Shown: one piece after another, positions 44,221 through 53,898 of the stretch
Layout of the letters: each line of letters opens with the position of its first letter
How positions within the stretch are numbered: the first letter of the stretch is position 1
NCBI RefSeq assembly: GCF_023156195.1
Contig: NZ_JAKUKA010000001.1
Location: 3,658,001 to 3,722,000, forward strand
Reading direction: 5' to 3'
Source: Chitinophaga sedimenti
Lineage (GTDB): Bacteria > Bacteroidota > Bacteroidia > Chitinophagales > Chitinophagaceae
DNA: 64,000 nt
The notes under the pieces: generated by a model
The model's input: the letters and a program-made list of their open reading frames with translations, nothing else
What the model was told of the DNA's origin: nothing
The model's database searches: none
Translations under genes and position numbers: made by a program

Positions 44221-47171
44221 TTACCGCCTTCCATCGCCGAAATCCCTGTCTTCAAAGTACCCGATCTTACGCATGGTATGCACATCCACGGTGATCACGC
44301 CAAACTCCTCGGTTACACGTCCCTGCAACACATAAAAACCTTGTTTTCCGAAAGGATGGCGGGCCAGACTCGGTGGAAAATGTACAGTATCAACGAATGC
44401 TAATTCCCTGTCGAAGAACGTACCAAAACACATCGGATCACCTTTGTTCGTCCGGATGTATTTGAGCGTCACTAAATATCCCAGCACTTTTACCTCCTGG
44501 CCTATTCTCACGTCCAGGTCAGCTGCCAGATGATAGCCATCCTGGTCGTGGTCGAGCACGGAAAAAGGCGACGCCAGCGGAAAACCCAATAATTCAATTT
44601 CATCAAATGCATCTTCATGTGGGTGAGCAGCCAGTGCCGGTAACTGCCAGTCACGCACTTCTTCATCGAACAGCGATAAACGCGCATCTTCCGCTACTTG
44701 CTTCCGCAAAAGCAGGGAACTCTTCCATAACAACTCCTTTTACTTTCTCCGGTGAACTTAAATGCCCCCACACGGATCAATAATTCGAGTTGCTCGGGTG
44801 CCGGTGACGTTCGGGCAATAAAATCTTCGAGGCCGGCAAATGGTCCGTCAGCTTGACGGCACCGTAACATCCGTTCTATCCCATCCTGTTCAAGACGCTC
44901 CACATGAATGAACCCGGTGTACACCTCGCGGCCCATGATGTTCGTGTAGTAATCCCCATTGTTTACACAGGGGGATGAATCGTCACGCCCGTTTTGGACA
45001 ATTCCCGGAAGTACAGCTCCCGGTTATAAAAGCCGCCAAAGTTATTGATAACAGCTACCATGAACTCGGCGGGAAAGTAGGTTTTCAGAAACAGACTCTG
45101 GTAGCTTTCCACGGCAAAACTCGCCGAGTGTGCTTTGGAAAAGGAGAAGTTGGCAAAGCTGGAAATTTGCCGCCATACCTCTTCGCTCACGGAACGCTCT
45201 CGTCCGAGCCGGTCACAGTTATCAAAGAACTGCTCCCTGATCTTCCTGAAATTTTCTTCTCCGCGGTATTTTCCGGCCATTGCGCGGCGAAGCGTATCCG
45301 CGTCTGCCAGCTCCAGGTCCGCGAATTGGTGCGCCACCCTAATAACATCTTCCTGGTAAACCATCACGCCATAGGTCTCATTCAGCAGCTCCTTCATAAT
45401 CGGATGCAGGTATTCCGTCTTTTCCGGATGATGAAAATTCTGCACATACTGCCGCATCATACCTGCCTGCGCTACACCAGGACGAATAATCGAGCTTGCG
45501 GCTACCAGCGTGAGATAATTGTCGCAACGCAACTTCTGCAACAACTGCCGCATGCCCGGCGATTCGATGTAGAAACAGCCAATGGTATTCACCTGCCGCA
45601 GGTTCTGCTTCACATGCTCATCCTCCATAAAACTCTTTACATCGTTAATATCCACACTAATTTGCCGGTGCTGCTTCACCAGCGTCATGGTATCACGAAT
45701 ATGTCCCAGCCCGCGCTGACTCAGGATATCGAACTTATGAAGATTGATCGCTTCTGCCATATGCATATCCAGCTGGGCCGTGCAGAAACCTTTGGGAGGC
45801 AGGTGCGTGGCGCAGAAACGATGAATAGGCTCGTCACTTACAAGGATGCCGCCTGCATGTATGCTGAGATGATTCGGATAGGCCTCCAACAGGTTACCGT
45901 AGCGCAATATCTTCCGCTGGATGTCATCAGCCCCTAGTGACACCTCGTATGGGCGTTCCAGGATGCGGTCTATTTCCCGTTTGGGCAAACCGAATACTTT
46001 ACCCAGTTCCCGTACTATTGCATTAGTCTGAAACGTAGCTACCGTACCTAACAATGCGGCATACCCCTCCCCATACCTATCAAATATGTATCTGAAAATC
46101 TCATCCCTGTCACGCCAGGAAAAGTCGATGTCAAAATCGGGTGGACTGGAACGATGTGGGTTCAGGAAACGCTCAAAATAAAGGTCAAGCGCAATGGGAT
46201 CAACATTGGTGATATGCAAACAATAGGCCACCACCGAATTTGCGCCGCTCCCTCTACCCACGTAAAAAAGCCCCGGCTTTGCGCGAAACAAATGATATCC
46301 CAGGTGATCAGGAAATAAGCATTGAAGTTCATCTTATCAATGATAAACAACTCCTTTTCAATTCTCCTCAGCGCTTCCCCGTTTTGATTACCATATCGCA
46401 GTTGCATGCCTTCCAACGCTTTTTCCCGCAACAATTCACGATCGGTATGCCTGTCACCGGTAAACGTCTGCCGGTTCCTCACTGCTTTAAAATCGAATTC
46501 CAGCTGACAATCATCCATGACGCGAAGCGTGTTTCGTACTATGTCCGGGTACTGCTCATACATCGCCAGCAACCTATATGGTGGCAAAAACACTTCATCT
46601 GCACCAGCAGTTTCCTCAACCGGCAATTGCGTAATCAGCAAGTTTTTATCTACTGCCCGCAATAACCGGTGCAGCTCATATTGTTCAGCAGACGCAAAGG
46701 TCACGGGATGCCACATCACCAGCTTATGCGCCAACGACTGCACATCTACCCGGAATAACCGGCTGAGATCACGGGGCTTGACACCTAATAACTCATGTGG
46801 CAGTAATGTATCCGGATGCTGCTTGCCCCAGGCATACATCACATATACACCGGGCATCACGGGTGCTCTCTGCGGGAAAGGAGTATTCTCCCGCAAATGC
46901 TTCGACAAAAAGCATTAATGTATTGCCAGCCTTCCATATCCCGCGCCAGCAGAAGATAACAGAAGACGGCCCCGTTACGGCATTCGAGTCCGAGAATAGG
47001 CCTTATGTCCGCCTCGTAACAATGCTTTACAAAATCCCAGCATCCGGTCGTGCTGTTGATATTGGTAAGCGCTATCGATGTTACGCCCCATTCCCGTGCC
47101 AGCGCGATGAGCTCCTTATCTTTAATAGTGCCATAACGCAGGCTGAACCAGTTTTTACAATTCAGGTACAT
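44221..47171 (-). CDS. dnaE2: DNA polymerase III alpha subunit, error-prone (DnaE2-like)
   Basis: 984 aa after correction, shorter than a replicative DnaE (about 1150 or more). C-family polymerase: PDFDIDFSWRDRDEI catalytic Asp motif, VGRGSGANSVVAYC, SFSKAHSASFAVESYQSLFLK. The N-terminal PHP domain starts MYLNCKNWFSLRYG, lacking the usual HxH metal pair, so it is probably catalytically dead. Four missing bases: A run 46907-46911, A run 46264-46269, G run 44970-44974 and T run 44738-44741. The start overlaps the dinB stop by 10 nt. A dinB partner and LexA-like control suggest translesion synthesis; the name rests on context and size. Confidence 0.85.
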
Positions 47172-48317
47172 ACCGTCGCCCCACGCATGATAAATTGCCA
47201 GCCATACTGGCTTTTTATACTATCAATCGCCTGGTAAAGCGATATCATTTCCTCCGTATCATCAAAAAGACTGATCTGGTAATTTCCTCCGACGAGATGG
47301 CTCAACCGCACACCGACAAGTCGTACCAGTTGCCTGCGGTCGTACAACCGGTTAAATAGCTCCGTCACCTTCTGCAACAGCACGTGATCCGAACCGGTAT
47401 AAGGAATTACCGCCTGCTTCGTCACCGTATCAAAATCTGCATACCGCACCTTTACCGTTACGCAACCGGCCAGCTTATCCTGCTGCCGCAACTCAAACCC
47501 AACTTCTCGGTCATTCGCACCAGTTCCTTATGCAAAAACCGCAAATCGATCGTATCACTTGAAAAGGTATTTTCCGTACCGATCGATTTCTTCTCATGAT
47601 AAGGTATTACCGGTGTTTCATCGATGCCGTTCGCCTTATTCCAGATCGCAATGCCATTCTTACCCATCCATGCCTCCAGTAAGGCCGGCGGTATTTCACT
47701 CAGGGTTTTTACCGTTTCTACGCCCCGTTGCCGCAAACGCGCAGCCGTTTCTCTGCCCACCATCGGCAGTTTATCGATGGGCATAGGCGCAAGAAACGAC
47801 TTCTCTCCCCCAACGCTACCGCCAGCTGTCCATTTGGCTTGGCTTCATTCGTCGCCACCTTCGAGACCATTTTGTTAGACGCCAACCCAAACGAAATCGG
47901 CAACCCCGTCATCTTCATAATCTTCCGTCTCAATTCGGACGTCCACTTCAGCGAACCAAAATATTTATCCATTCCCGTCAGATCTAAATAAAACTCATCT
48001 ATCGACGACTTTTCGTATAACGGTGCCTCCTCGGCAATCAATCCCGTTACCTGTTGCGATAATTCACTGTAAAAATCATGGTCCCCCGTACGCACGATCG
48101 CCTCCGGACACAAGCGCAAAGCGGTTTTCATCGGCATCGCGGAATGAATCCCGTAACGCCTGGCCTCATAACTACAGGCGGCCACCACCCCACGATCGCT
48201 CATGCCGCCTACCAGCAACGGTTTCCCCTTCAAACGTTGATCTTTCAGGCATTCTGCGGACACGAAGAAGCAATCCAGATCAAAGTGCGCGATCGATCTA
48301 TGCTGTAGTGAAATCAT
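47162..48317 (-). CDS. dinB: Y-family DNA polymerase IV
   Basis: 385 aa after correction from ATG 48317 (MISLQHRSIAHFDLDCFFVSAE); a GTG at 48332 in frame is the alternative. Catalytic acidic residues are present: AHFDLDCFF and SSIDEFYLDLTG, so this is an active Pol IV rather than an inactive ImuB. HhH region KLPMVGRETAARLRQRGV and little-finger domain follow. Two missing bases: C run 47807-47811 and A run 47495-47497. First gene of the dinB-dnaE2-helicase-pdeM run, with two CTAA-N5-TTAG palindromes just upstream. Confidence 0.92.
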
Positions 48318-48340
48318 TATCCATCTTTTCACCGAAAATA

Positions 48341-48372
48341 CTAAATAAATTAGCTTTACTAAAATTATTAGC
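48341..48372. promoter_or_regulatory. Two CTAA-N5-TTAG palindromes at the dinB promoter (proposed operator)
   Basis: CTAA-ATAAA-TTAG at 48341-48353 and CTAA-AATTA-TTAG at 48359-48371, each flanked as ACTAA...TTAGC, centres 18 nt apart, 24 nt before the dinB ATG. The same palindrome occurs twice before the LexA-like gene at 49763. The 5-nt spacing is constant in all four. Confidence 0.75.
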
Positions 48373-48469
48373 TTTTTATTTTCAGGGAATTTTAAAACTT
48401 ATTTACCCCTATCGCTGTAAATAATATATACACGTTATCGACGGATTTTTTCACCGCTAAAGCCGCTTT

Positions 48470-49138
48470 ATGAAACATCCGGATTATTTGAAAGAACTGT
48501 TGCTGATCTGCCTCCTCCTCCTTCCGATGGCCTACCTGGGTATTATCTGGAACCAGCTGCCGGAAGAACTGGCCACCAATTATATGCTGAACGGCACGCC
48601 CGAGTACGTAGGCTATAAAGGTGAATTTCTGCTACTAATGATTTTTCTCTTTTTCACGAATCTCCTATTATATTTTCTCTTCCGCTATATTCCGCGGCTA
48701 GACAGCGATCCGGGCACACGGGAGTCCTTGAACGGCGACGAATACTATCGTATTCGGTTCGCTATTCACATATACCTGGCAGTATTCAGTTGTTTTGTGA
48801 TCCTACTGCTACAACTCGGCTACCAGCGTGGCGTTGAAAAGTGGGTATTTGCAGGAGTGGGCATACTCATCATAGTGCTGGGGTATTATCTCGGAAAGGT
48901 GCGTCCCAACTACTTTGTGGGTGTTCGCACGCCCCGGACGCTGCTGGACAATGAAGTTTGGCGACGAACGCATAAGATGGCAGGAAGTTTATGGATAGCT
49001 GTAGGTGCTGTCATGCTGGTCGCCGGTTTCTTCCTGCCGGTCATGACCGGGGTATTCCTGGTTTTTGTAGCGGTTGTGCTGCTTTCGGCGCTCCCTTACA
49101 TTTATTCGTTCCGGCTGTACAACCGTGACAAAGGATAA
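48470..49138 (+). CDS. SdpI/DUF1648 family membrane protein
   Basis: 222 aa, intact. About six TM helices: LLLICLLLLPMAYLGIIW, then the DUF1648-type WNQLPEELATNYMLNGTPEYVG, then SdpI-like NYFVGVRTPRTLLDNEVWRRTHKMAGSLW. SdpI in Bacillus gives immunity to a toxin, but most relatives are uncharacterised. Divergent from dinB across a 152-nt region that carries the two proposed operators, so damage-responsive expression is possible. Ends convergently at a strong hairpin. Confidence 0.85.
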   Translation: MKHPDYLKELLLICLLLLPMAYLGIIWNQLPEELATNYMLNGTPEYVGYKGEFLLLMIFLFFTNLLLYFLFRYIPRLDSDPGTRESLNGDEYYRIRFAIHIYLAVFSCFVILLLQLGYQRGVEKWVFAGVGILIIVLGYYLGKVRPNYFVGVRTPRTLLDNEVWRRTHKMAGSLWIAVGAVMLVAGFFLPVMTGVFLVFVAVVLLSALPYIYSFRLYNRDKG

Positions 49139-49140
49139 AA

Positions 49141-49167
49141 AAGCGGGCAGTGATTCACTGCCCGCTT
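49141..49167. terminator. Bidirectional terminator, 13-bp stem
   Basis: AAGCGGGCAGTGA (49141-49153) pairs with TCACTGCCCGCTT around a one-base loop, with A/T tracts on both sides. It serves the convergent SdpI-like gene and the membrane protein gene ending at 49189. Confidence 0.9.
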
Positions 49168-49188
49168 TGCTATTACAATTTGATACAA

Positions 49189-49650
49189 TTAGAGGGAAGG
49201 GAACCAACCGCGACCTTTGCTAACCACCATTACAGCCAGCAAAATCACGAGCAGGAACGACAAGCCGAAGAATATGAGGCCCGCCTTGTGTTTAGCCGCA
49301 TCCGTTGGGGCTTTTTTCACTTTGGAACGACCAATATGCGCCAATATAATGGCCAACAGCCCCAATGTCAGGTGCTCAACCGCCCAGAAACGAAGCTGAC
49401 CATCTTTCATCGCCGCGCCCATATTGGCCATTGCAGCTTTTGTCAGGGCACTTGTCACAAAATAAAGGATCAATCCCAGGAGCAGCTGAACGTCCGGGAA
49501 AATCATATAAAATAAACCAGCTTTGTTATCGGCAGGCGTAAACGGCGTTTTTCCGTTAACACCTTTCCATGCGCGCAGTACGGCCCATAAGCCAGCCAGT
49601 ACAATCAGCCATCTCATGATGGAGTGGAGGAATAATACAGTAGTATTCAT
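49189..49650 (-). CDS. Four-TM membrane protein, cytochrome-B-like annotation family
   Basis: 153 aa, intact, from ATG 49650 (MNTTVLFLHSIMRWLIVLAGLWAVLRAW); upstream codons in frame are not membrane-like. Four TM segments: positions about 5-24, 45-65 (FPDVQLLLGLILYFV), 85-110 (RFWAVEHLTLGLLAIILAHIG) and 125-147. Conserved His in LHSIMRW and VEHLTLG resemble haem ligands of small cytochrome b-like proteins, but that is inference. Divergent from the LexA-like gene. Confidence 0.7.
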   Translation of the reverse strand: MNTTVLFLHSIMRWLIVLAGLWAVLRAWKGVNGKTPFTPADNKAGLFYMIFPDVQLLLGLILYFVTSALTKAAMANMGAAMKDGQLRFWAVEHLTLGLLAIILAHIGRSKVKKAPTDAAKHKAGLIFFGLSFLLVILLAVMVVSKGRGWFPSL

Positions 49651-49722
49651 AATCAGATTTGTTTTTCCGCAGGCAAAAATAAGTGAAGCCAAAGAATATA
49701 TTTGGTATTTATAAAAATTATT

Positions 49723-49760
49723 TGCTAATTTTGTTAGCATCGTATTACTAAATTATTTAG
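49723..49760. promoter_or_regulatory. Two CTAA-N5-TTAG palindromes before the LexA-like gene (proposed operator)
   Basis: TGCTAA-TTTTG-TTAGCA (49723-49739) is a perfect 6-bp-arm palindrome; CTAA-ATTAT-TTAG follows at 49748-49760, centres 23 nt apart. The first contains TAATTTTG, a TAnnTTTG -7 match, so a bound repressor would block the promoter; the second ends 2 nt before the ATG. Consistent with autoregulation. Confidence 0.78.
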
Positions 49761-49762
49761 GG

Positions 49763-50506
49763 ATGTCTATCGTTTGCCAGAACTTGAAATACTTGCGTAA
49801 GCAAAAAGGCTGGACGCAACAGGAATTTGCCGATAAACTGAACATCAAACGTTCGCTGCTCGGCGCATATGAAGAAGAGCGCGCAGAGCCCCGTACCGAG
49901 GTACTGGAACTTGTGAGCGATATGTTTCGTGTATCCATCGACGATCTCCTTCGCCGCGACCTGAGTTCGCCCAAAGAAACGTTCCTGGAAAAGCGCCGCC
50001 AGCAGAAAATGGCCAGCGCACGCCAGAACATTTCATTTGTACCGGTGAAAGCCGCTGCGGGTTACCTCGCGGGATTCAATGATGAAGAATTCATCGATGA
50101 ACTGAACAGCTTTACCCTCCCCATGATTGGCGCCGGAGATTACCGGGCGTTCGAAATTGCGGGCGATTCTATGTTACCGACCCCGTCGGGCTCCGTGATC
50201 GTCTGTCATAAAGTAGATGGCTGGGAAGATATTAAAAATAACGAAACTCATATCGTGGTAACGGCCCGCGAAGGTATCGTTTACAAACGTGTGGTGAAAA
50301 GTAACCGTACTAAAGGAAAAATCACGCTGGTATCCGATAATCCGCAATATGAACCTTACCCGGTAAATATGGAGGATATACTGGAAGTATGGCAAACAGA
50401 TGCTATTATCCAGAAAATTGCTCAGCAACAGCGTGTAAGTGTTAACCACCTGGCCAGCGTTGTGACGCATCTGCAGGAACAGGTTAGCATGCTGAAGAAA
50501 AAATGA
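49763..50506 (+). CDS. LexA-like XRE-family repressor with S24 autopeptidase domain
   Basis: 247 aa, intact. N-terminal XRE helix-turn-helix (LRKQKGWTQQEFADKLNIKRSLLGAYE, residues 8-37) and C-terminal S24 domain: predicted self-cleavage bond Ala99-Gly100 in KAAAGYLAG, catalytic Ser136 in GDSMLP, Lys175 in GIVYKRV. This is the CI/LexA self-cleaving plan with an XRE rather than winged-helix reader. It probably represses its own gene and the dinB operon through CTAA-N5-TTAG sites, cleaving itself on RecA filaments after DNA damage. The RecA step is inferred from the family. Confidence 0.88.
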   Translation: MSIVCQNLKYLRKQKGWTQQEFADKLNIKRSLLGAYEEERAEPRTEVLELVSDMFRVSIDDLLRRDLSSPKETFLEKRRQQKMASARQNISFVPVKAAAGYLAGFNDEEFIDELNSFTLPMIGAGDYRAFEIAGDSMLPTPSGSVIVCHKVDGWEDIKNNETHIVVTAREGIVYKRVVKSNRTKGKITLVSDNPQYEPYPVNMEDILEVWQTDAIIQKIAQQQRVSVNHLASVVTHLQEQVSMLKKK

Positions 50507-50558
50507 AGGATTAGCCCCCTGCATATATTCCAAGAGATTATTTATCACATATTCCCAA

Positions 50559-50592
50559 ACATGGAGCCTGGAAACAAACCGGGTCTCCATGT
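50559..50592 (+). terminator. Hairpin after the LexA-like gene
   Basis: ACATGGAG and CTCCATGT arms enclose a CCTGG/CCGGG partial extension. No U tract follows, so it is a weak call. Confidence 0.5.
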
Positions 50593-50750
50593 CAGGGAAA
50601 GTTTATACGAGCCTGTCGTGTAACACGTGACCGTATGTCGCCACCAACATGCGGGGAGTAAAAATTAAAGAAAGTTGCCACCAGCTTTTGTTTCCTATTT
50701 CAGCCGCAGTGCTTCGCTCACTGCAGCGACAACAATGCTATTACACAAAA

Positions 50751-50779
50751 ATGCCGTAGCAACCAGGTTACTACGGCAT
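50751..50779 (-). terminator. Terminator of the aspartate kinase gene
   Basis: ATGCCGTAG (50751-50759) and CTACGGCAT (50771-50779), extended by AACC/GGTT. Read on the minus strand the stem is followed by TTTTT. It lies 21 nt past the aspartate kinase stop. Confidence 0.85.
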
Positions 50780-50799
50780 CGGGAAAATATTTTAAACGA

Positions 50800-52121
50800 T
50801 TACTCGAGGTTGAACAAGCCTTTGTTCAGCAACTGCAGGGTTTTATCTTTATACTGACCGCCCACCAGGATGGAAATGTTATGCCTGCTGCCGCCGTACG
50901 AAATCATACGTAAAGGCACTTCGTTCAGGCAATCGAACAGTTTCTTCAGGATGGACGGGGTAGCTGCCACCTCGTTACCAACGATCGAAACGATTGCCTG
51001 GTGATGGTCCAGCTCAACGGTACCGAAGGGCTGTAACTCTTTCAGTATCTGATCGAGATGCGTCTGGTTATCGATAGTAATGGAAACTGCCACTTCTGAA
51101 GTGGTGATCATGTCGATTGGCGTGCGGTATTTTTCGAACACTTCGAAGATTTTACGCAGGAAGCCGTAAGCCAGCAGCATACGGCTGGACTTGATCTTGA
51201 TCGCAATGATGCCATCTTTTGCAGCTATCGCTTTCGCACCGTCACCACTGGGCAATTCTGTGATGATGGTACCCTTTGCTTCGGGCTGCATCGTGTTCAA
51301 CAGCTTCACTGGAATATTGAAGTGCTGCGCGGGCCAGATAGAGGCCGGATGCAGGATTTTGGCGCCGAAATATGCCAGCTCGGCTGCCTCGTCGAACGAC
51401 AACTGCTCAATAGGGAAAGTCTTTTTCACTACACGAGGGTCATTGTTATGCATGCCGTCGATATCTGTCCAGATCTGCACTTCCTTCGCCTGGATAGCTG
51501 CACCGATCAGGGAAGCAGAGTAATCACTGCCGCCACGTTTCAGGTTATCCACTTCGCCTCTGGCGTTGCGGCAAATATAACCCTGCGTAACGAAAACCCC
51601 TTTGTTACCGTGTTTTTCAAGCAGGGCAGACAGTTTCGTTTTAATACGGGGAATTTCCGGCTCCTCGTATTCGTCGATGCTCATGAAGTCGAGCGCGGGC
51701 ACCAGCGTGGCTTCCACACCTGCCTCCTCGAGGAATACGCAGAACAGCTTCGTAGACAATAGTTCGCCCTGCGCCAGAAGATCTTTGTTAAGTGCCTCGT
51801 TGAAAGAGATTTTGAGGATGATGTTCAGGAACTCGAAATGCTCATCAACGATAGCTTTGGCGGCAGCCTGTCCTGCAGGTTGCTTTACCAGCTCATTGCA
51901 GAAAGCGCGGTAATGCGCCTCCAGCTTGTCGATCTGCTGCTTCGCCTGGTCCTTTTACCCTCGGAAAGTGACTGGCCAATTTCCACGAGGGCGTTTGTGG
52001 TGCCCGATAAGGCAGACAGTACCACGATTTTGGGGTCCTGGTCTGCAGTGATCAACTTTGCTACGGCATGCATACGCTCAGGTTTACCAACTGAGGTACC
52101 GCCAAATTTTAAAATTTTCAT
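50800..52121 (-). CDS. lysC: Aspartate kinase
   Basis: 440 aa after correction. First step of lysine, threonine and methionine synthesis. MKILKFGGTSVG start, NLKRGGSDYSASLIG, TDIDGMHNNDPRVV kinase motifs; two C-terminal ACT domains (MLLAYGFLRKIFEVFEKY; AIVSIVGNEVAATPSILKKLF) for feedback regulation. One T is missing from 51953-51956 (SEGKKDQAKQQ expected). Monofunctional; no homoserine dehydrogenase fused. The symbol is by function; the isozyme class cannot be told. Confidence 0.9.
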
Positions 52122-52146
52122 TTTTTATCAGCTATCTATGTATTAC

Positions 52147-53221
52147 TTAGAAATCAAGTTCAAATTTAGTGGCGACCTCCCTCAAATCCTTTACCACTGG
52201 TAACAATAAAGGAATACCGGAATGGATACGTTCCGCCGCCATCTCCCGTTCCGGATCACCGGGAATCAGCACCGGCTGCTCTTCGCTCACAGGTACTGTA
52301 CTGCGAAAACGGCTGATCCATGTATCCATGTGCGTCTTAAACTCATCCGCCGGGCGGAAAGCATCCACACGCATGGCGCCAAAGAAGTGCCCTAACCCTT
52401 CACCTACCGGATTGGGAGGCAAAGGTAAAAAACTTACAAATGGCGGCGCCCACGGACCATAATTTGCTCCGGACAGTACCGCGGAAAAGATATCCACAAC
52501 GGCGCCCAGGCAATATCCTTTATGGCTGCCGTGCTCACGGTCGCCGCCGAGGGGGAGCAGCGCTCCACCAGATTTCAGCTCGTGCGGATTAGTGGATGTA
52601 TTTCCTTCCTTGTCCTGCACCCAGCCGGTTGGCGTCTCCTGATCTTTGCGCTGGAGAATTTCCAGTTTACCGTTGGCTGCGGTCGTTGTAGCAAAGTCGG
52701 CCACGAAGGGGGCTGCTCACCTGCCGGGATCGCCACCGCGATAGGGTTGGTACCCAGCATCCTTTCCTTCGCAAAAGTCGGCGCCACCAGGGGACTGGCA
52801 TTGGTCATGGCCATACCGATCATATCATGCTCCAACGCCTTCATGGCATGGTAGCCGGCAATCCCGAAGTGGTTGGAATGTTTCACGCTCACCCAACCGC
52901 TACCCACGTTGCGGGCTTTATCAATCGCCACCTGCATGGCGAAGGGGGCTACTACGAGCCCCAGACCACCGTCACCGTCCACTACTGCCGTGCTGGGCGT
53001 TTCGTGTACGATGCGGATATTGGGTGTAGGATTAATACGGCCGGCTTCCCACAGGCGAATGTATCCGGAAAGCCGGGCCACACCGTGGGAATCTACGCCT
53101 CGCAAGTCTGCCGACACCAACACCTCGCTGGCAAGATCGGCATGCGCCTGGGAACAACCCATTTTCAGGAATACGTCGCGTGTAAAGGATCGAAGATGAT
53201 CGTAAGAAAAAGCTGGTCCAT
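52147..53221 (-). CDS. Ldh family malate/L-lactate/ureidoglycolate-type dehydrogenase
   Basis: 358 aa after correction. NAD(P)-dependent oxidoreductase of the type-2 malate/lactate dehydrogenase fold: VSADLRGVDSHGVARLSGY with catalytic His, VKHSNHFGIAGYHAM, GTNPIAVAIP, GYCLGAVVDIFSAVLSG. The start at ATG 53221 requires one added base in the A run 53207-53211 (MDQLFSYDHLRSFTRDVF); a second base is missing in the G run 52708-52712. Substrate not assignable from sequence. It lies 25 nt upstream of aspartate kinase on the same strand, possibly co-transcribed. Confidence 0.87.
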
Positions 53222-53263
53222 TCGGTCGAATAACGTTTCCTTCTTGCTTTAAATATATGATAA

Positions 53264-53572
53264 TCAGGCTTGTGCTGTAGGACCGCCAAAATTTAACGGC
53301 ACAGATACAGGCTCACCATCCTGGATGGTACCATGTGCAGCCTCGTATTTTTTCACATTGTCTATCAGCGCTTTCATCAGCCTTTTGGCATGCTGAGGCG
53401 CCAGTATCATCCGGGATTTAACCCTTGCCTTCGGCAAGCCCGGCATTACATTGATGAAGTCCAGCACAAATTCAGTAGGCGAATGTGTAATGATCGCCAG
53501 GTTCGCATATGTACCGTCCGCCACTTCTTCAGTCAGCTCAATATTGAGTTGCTGCTCATTTTGATTTTCCAT
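53264..53572 (-). CDS. DUF3467 family protein
   Basis: 102 aa, intact, from ATG 53572 (MENQNEQQLNIELTEEVADG). Conserved segment TYANLAIITHSPTEFVLDFINVMPGLPKARVKSRMILAPQHAKRLMKAL is the DUF3467 signature. Small soluble protein of unknown function, widespread in Bacteroidetes and some other phyla. An adjacent upstream ATG at 53575 is equally possible. Followed by the Ldh-family gene 42 nt downstream. Confidence 0.88.
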   Translation of the reverse strand: MENQNEQQLNIELTEEVADGTYANLAIITHSPTEFVLDFINVMPGLPKARVKSRMILAPQHAKRLMKALIDNVKKYEAAHGTIQDGEPVSVPLNFGGPTAQA

Positions 53573-53898
53573 CATGTACAGTTTAAGAAAGCACAAAAGT
53601 AAAAAAGAGACCCCGGATTTGAGGCCTCTTTTTTCGAAAGAGATGCTGATGCATTAAAATAGCATCCGGCTCCCTGGTTAGATTATCATAAACGATCGAT
53701 ATTTTGGTTGTCAATTTTCCAATTTAAACCAATTTGTTCATCTGCTGCTGAAAAAAGTTAAGGCAATGTTAAAGCCCCTTGCCAGTAAGCATTTCCGCGA
53801 ACGAGGCAAGCCCTCTACCGAGGGCCTGCCAATAGATGATCGAAAGTGTCAATCAAAATCGGAATCTGAATCATCTATACCATCATCCGGAAAATAGT
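53573..53898. other. Gene-free stretch with two hairpins
   Basis: No ORF. Near 53600-53632 AAAAGAG pairs with CTCTTTT, T-rich on both sides. At 53805-53830 GGCA-A-GCCCTC-TACC-GAGGGC-C-TGCC forms a strong stem, placed about 70 nt past the susD stop; it may stabilise or end the susCD transcript. Confidence 0.6.

Noticed and set aside
44975..45937. Plus-strand 320-codon frame opposite dnaE2
   Set aside because: Long but antisense to conserved polymerase sequence, no family resemblance.
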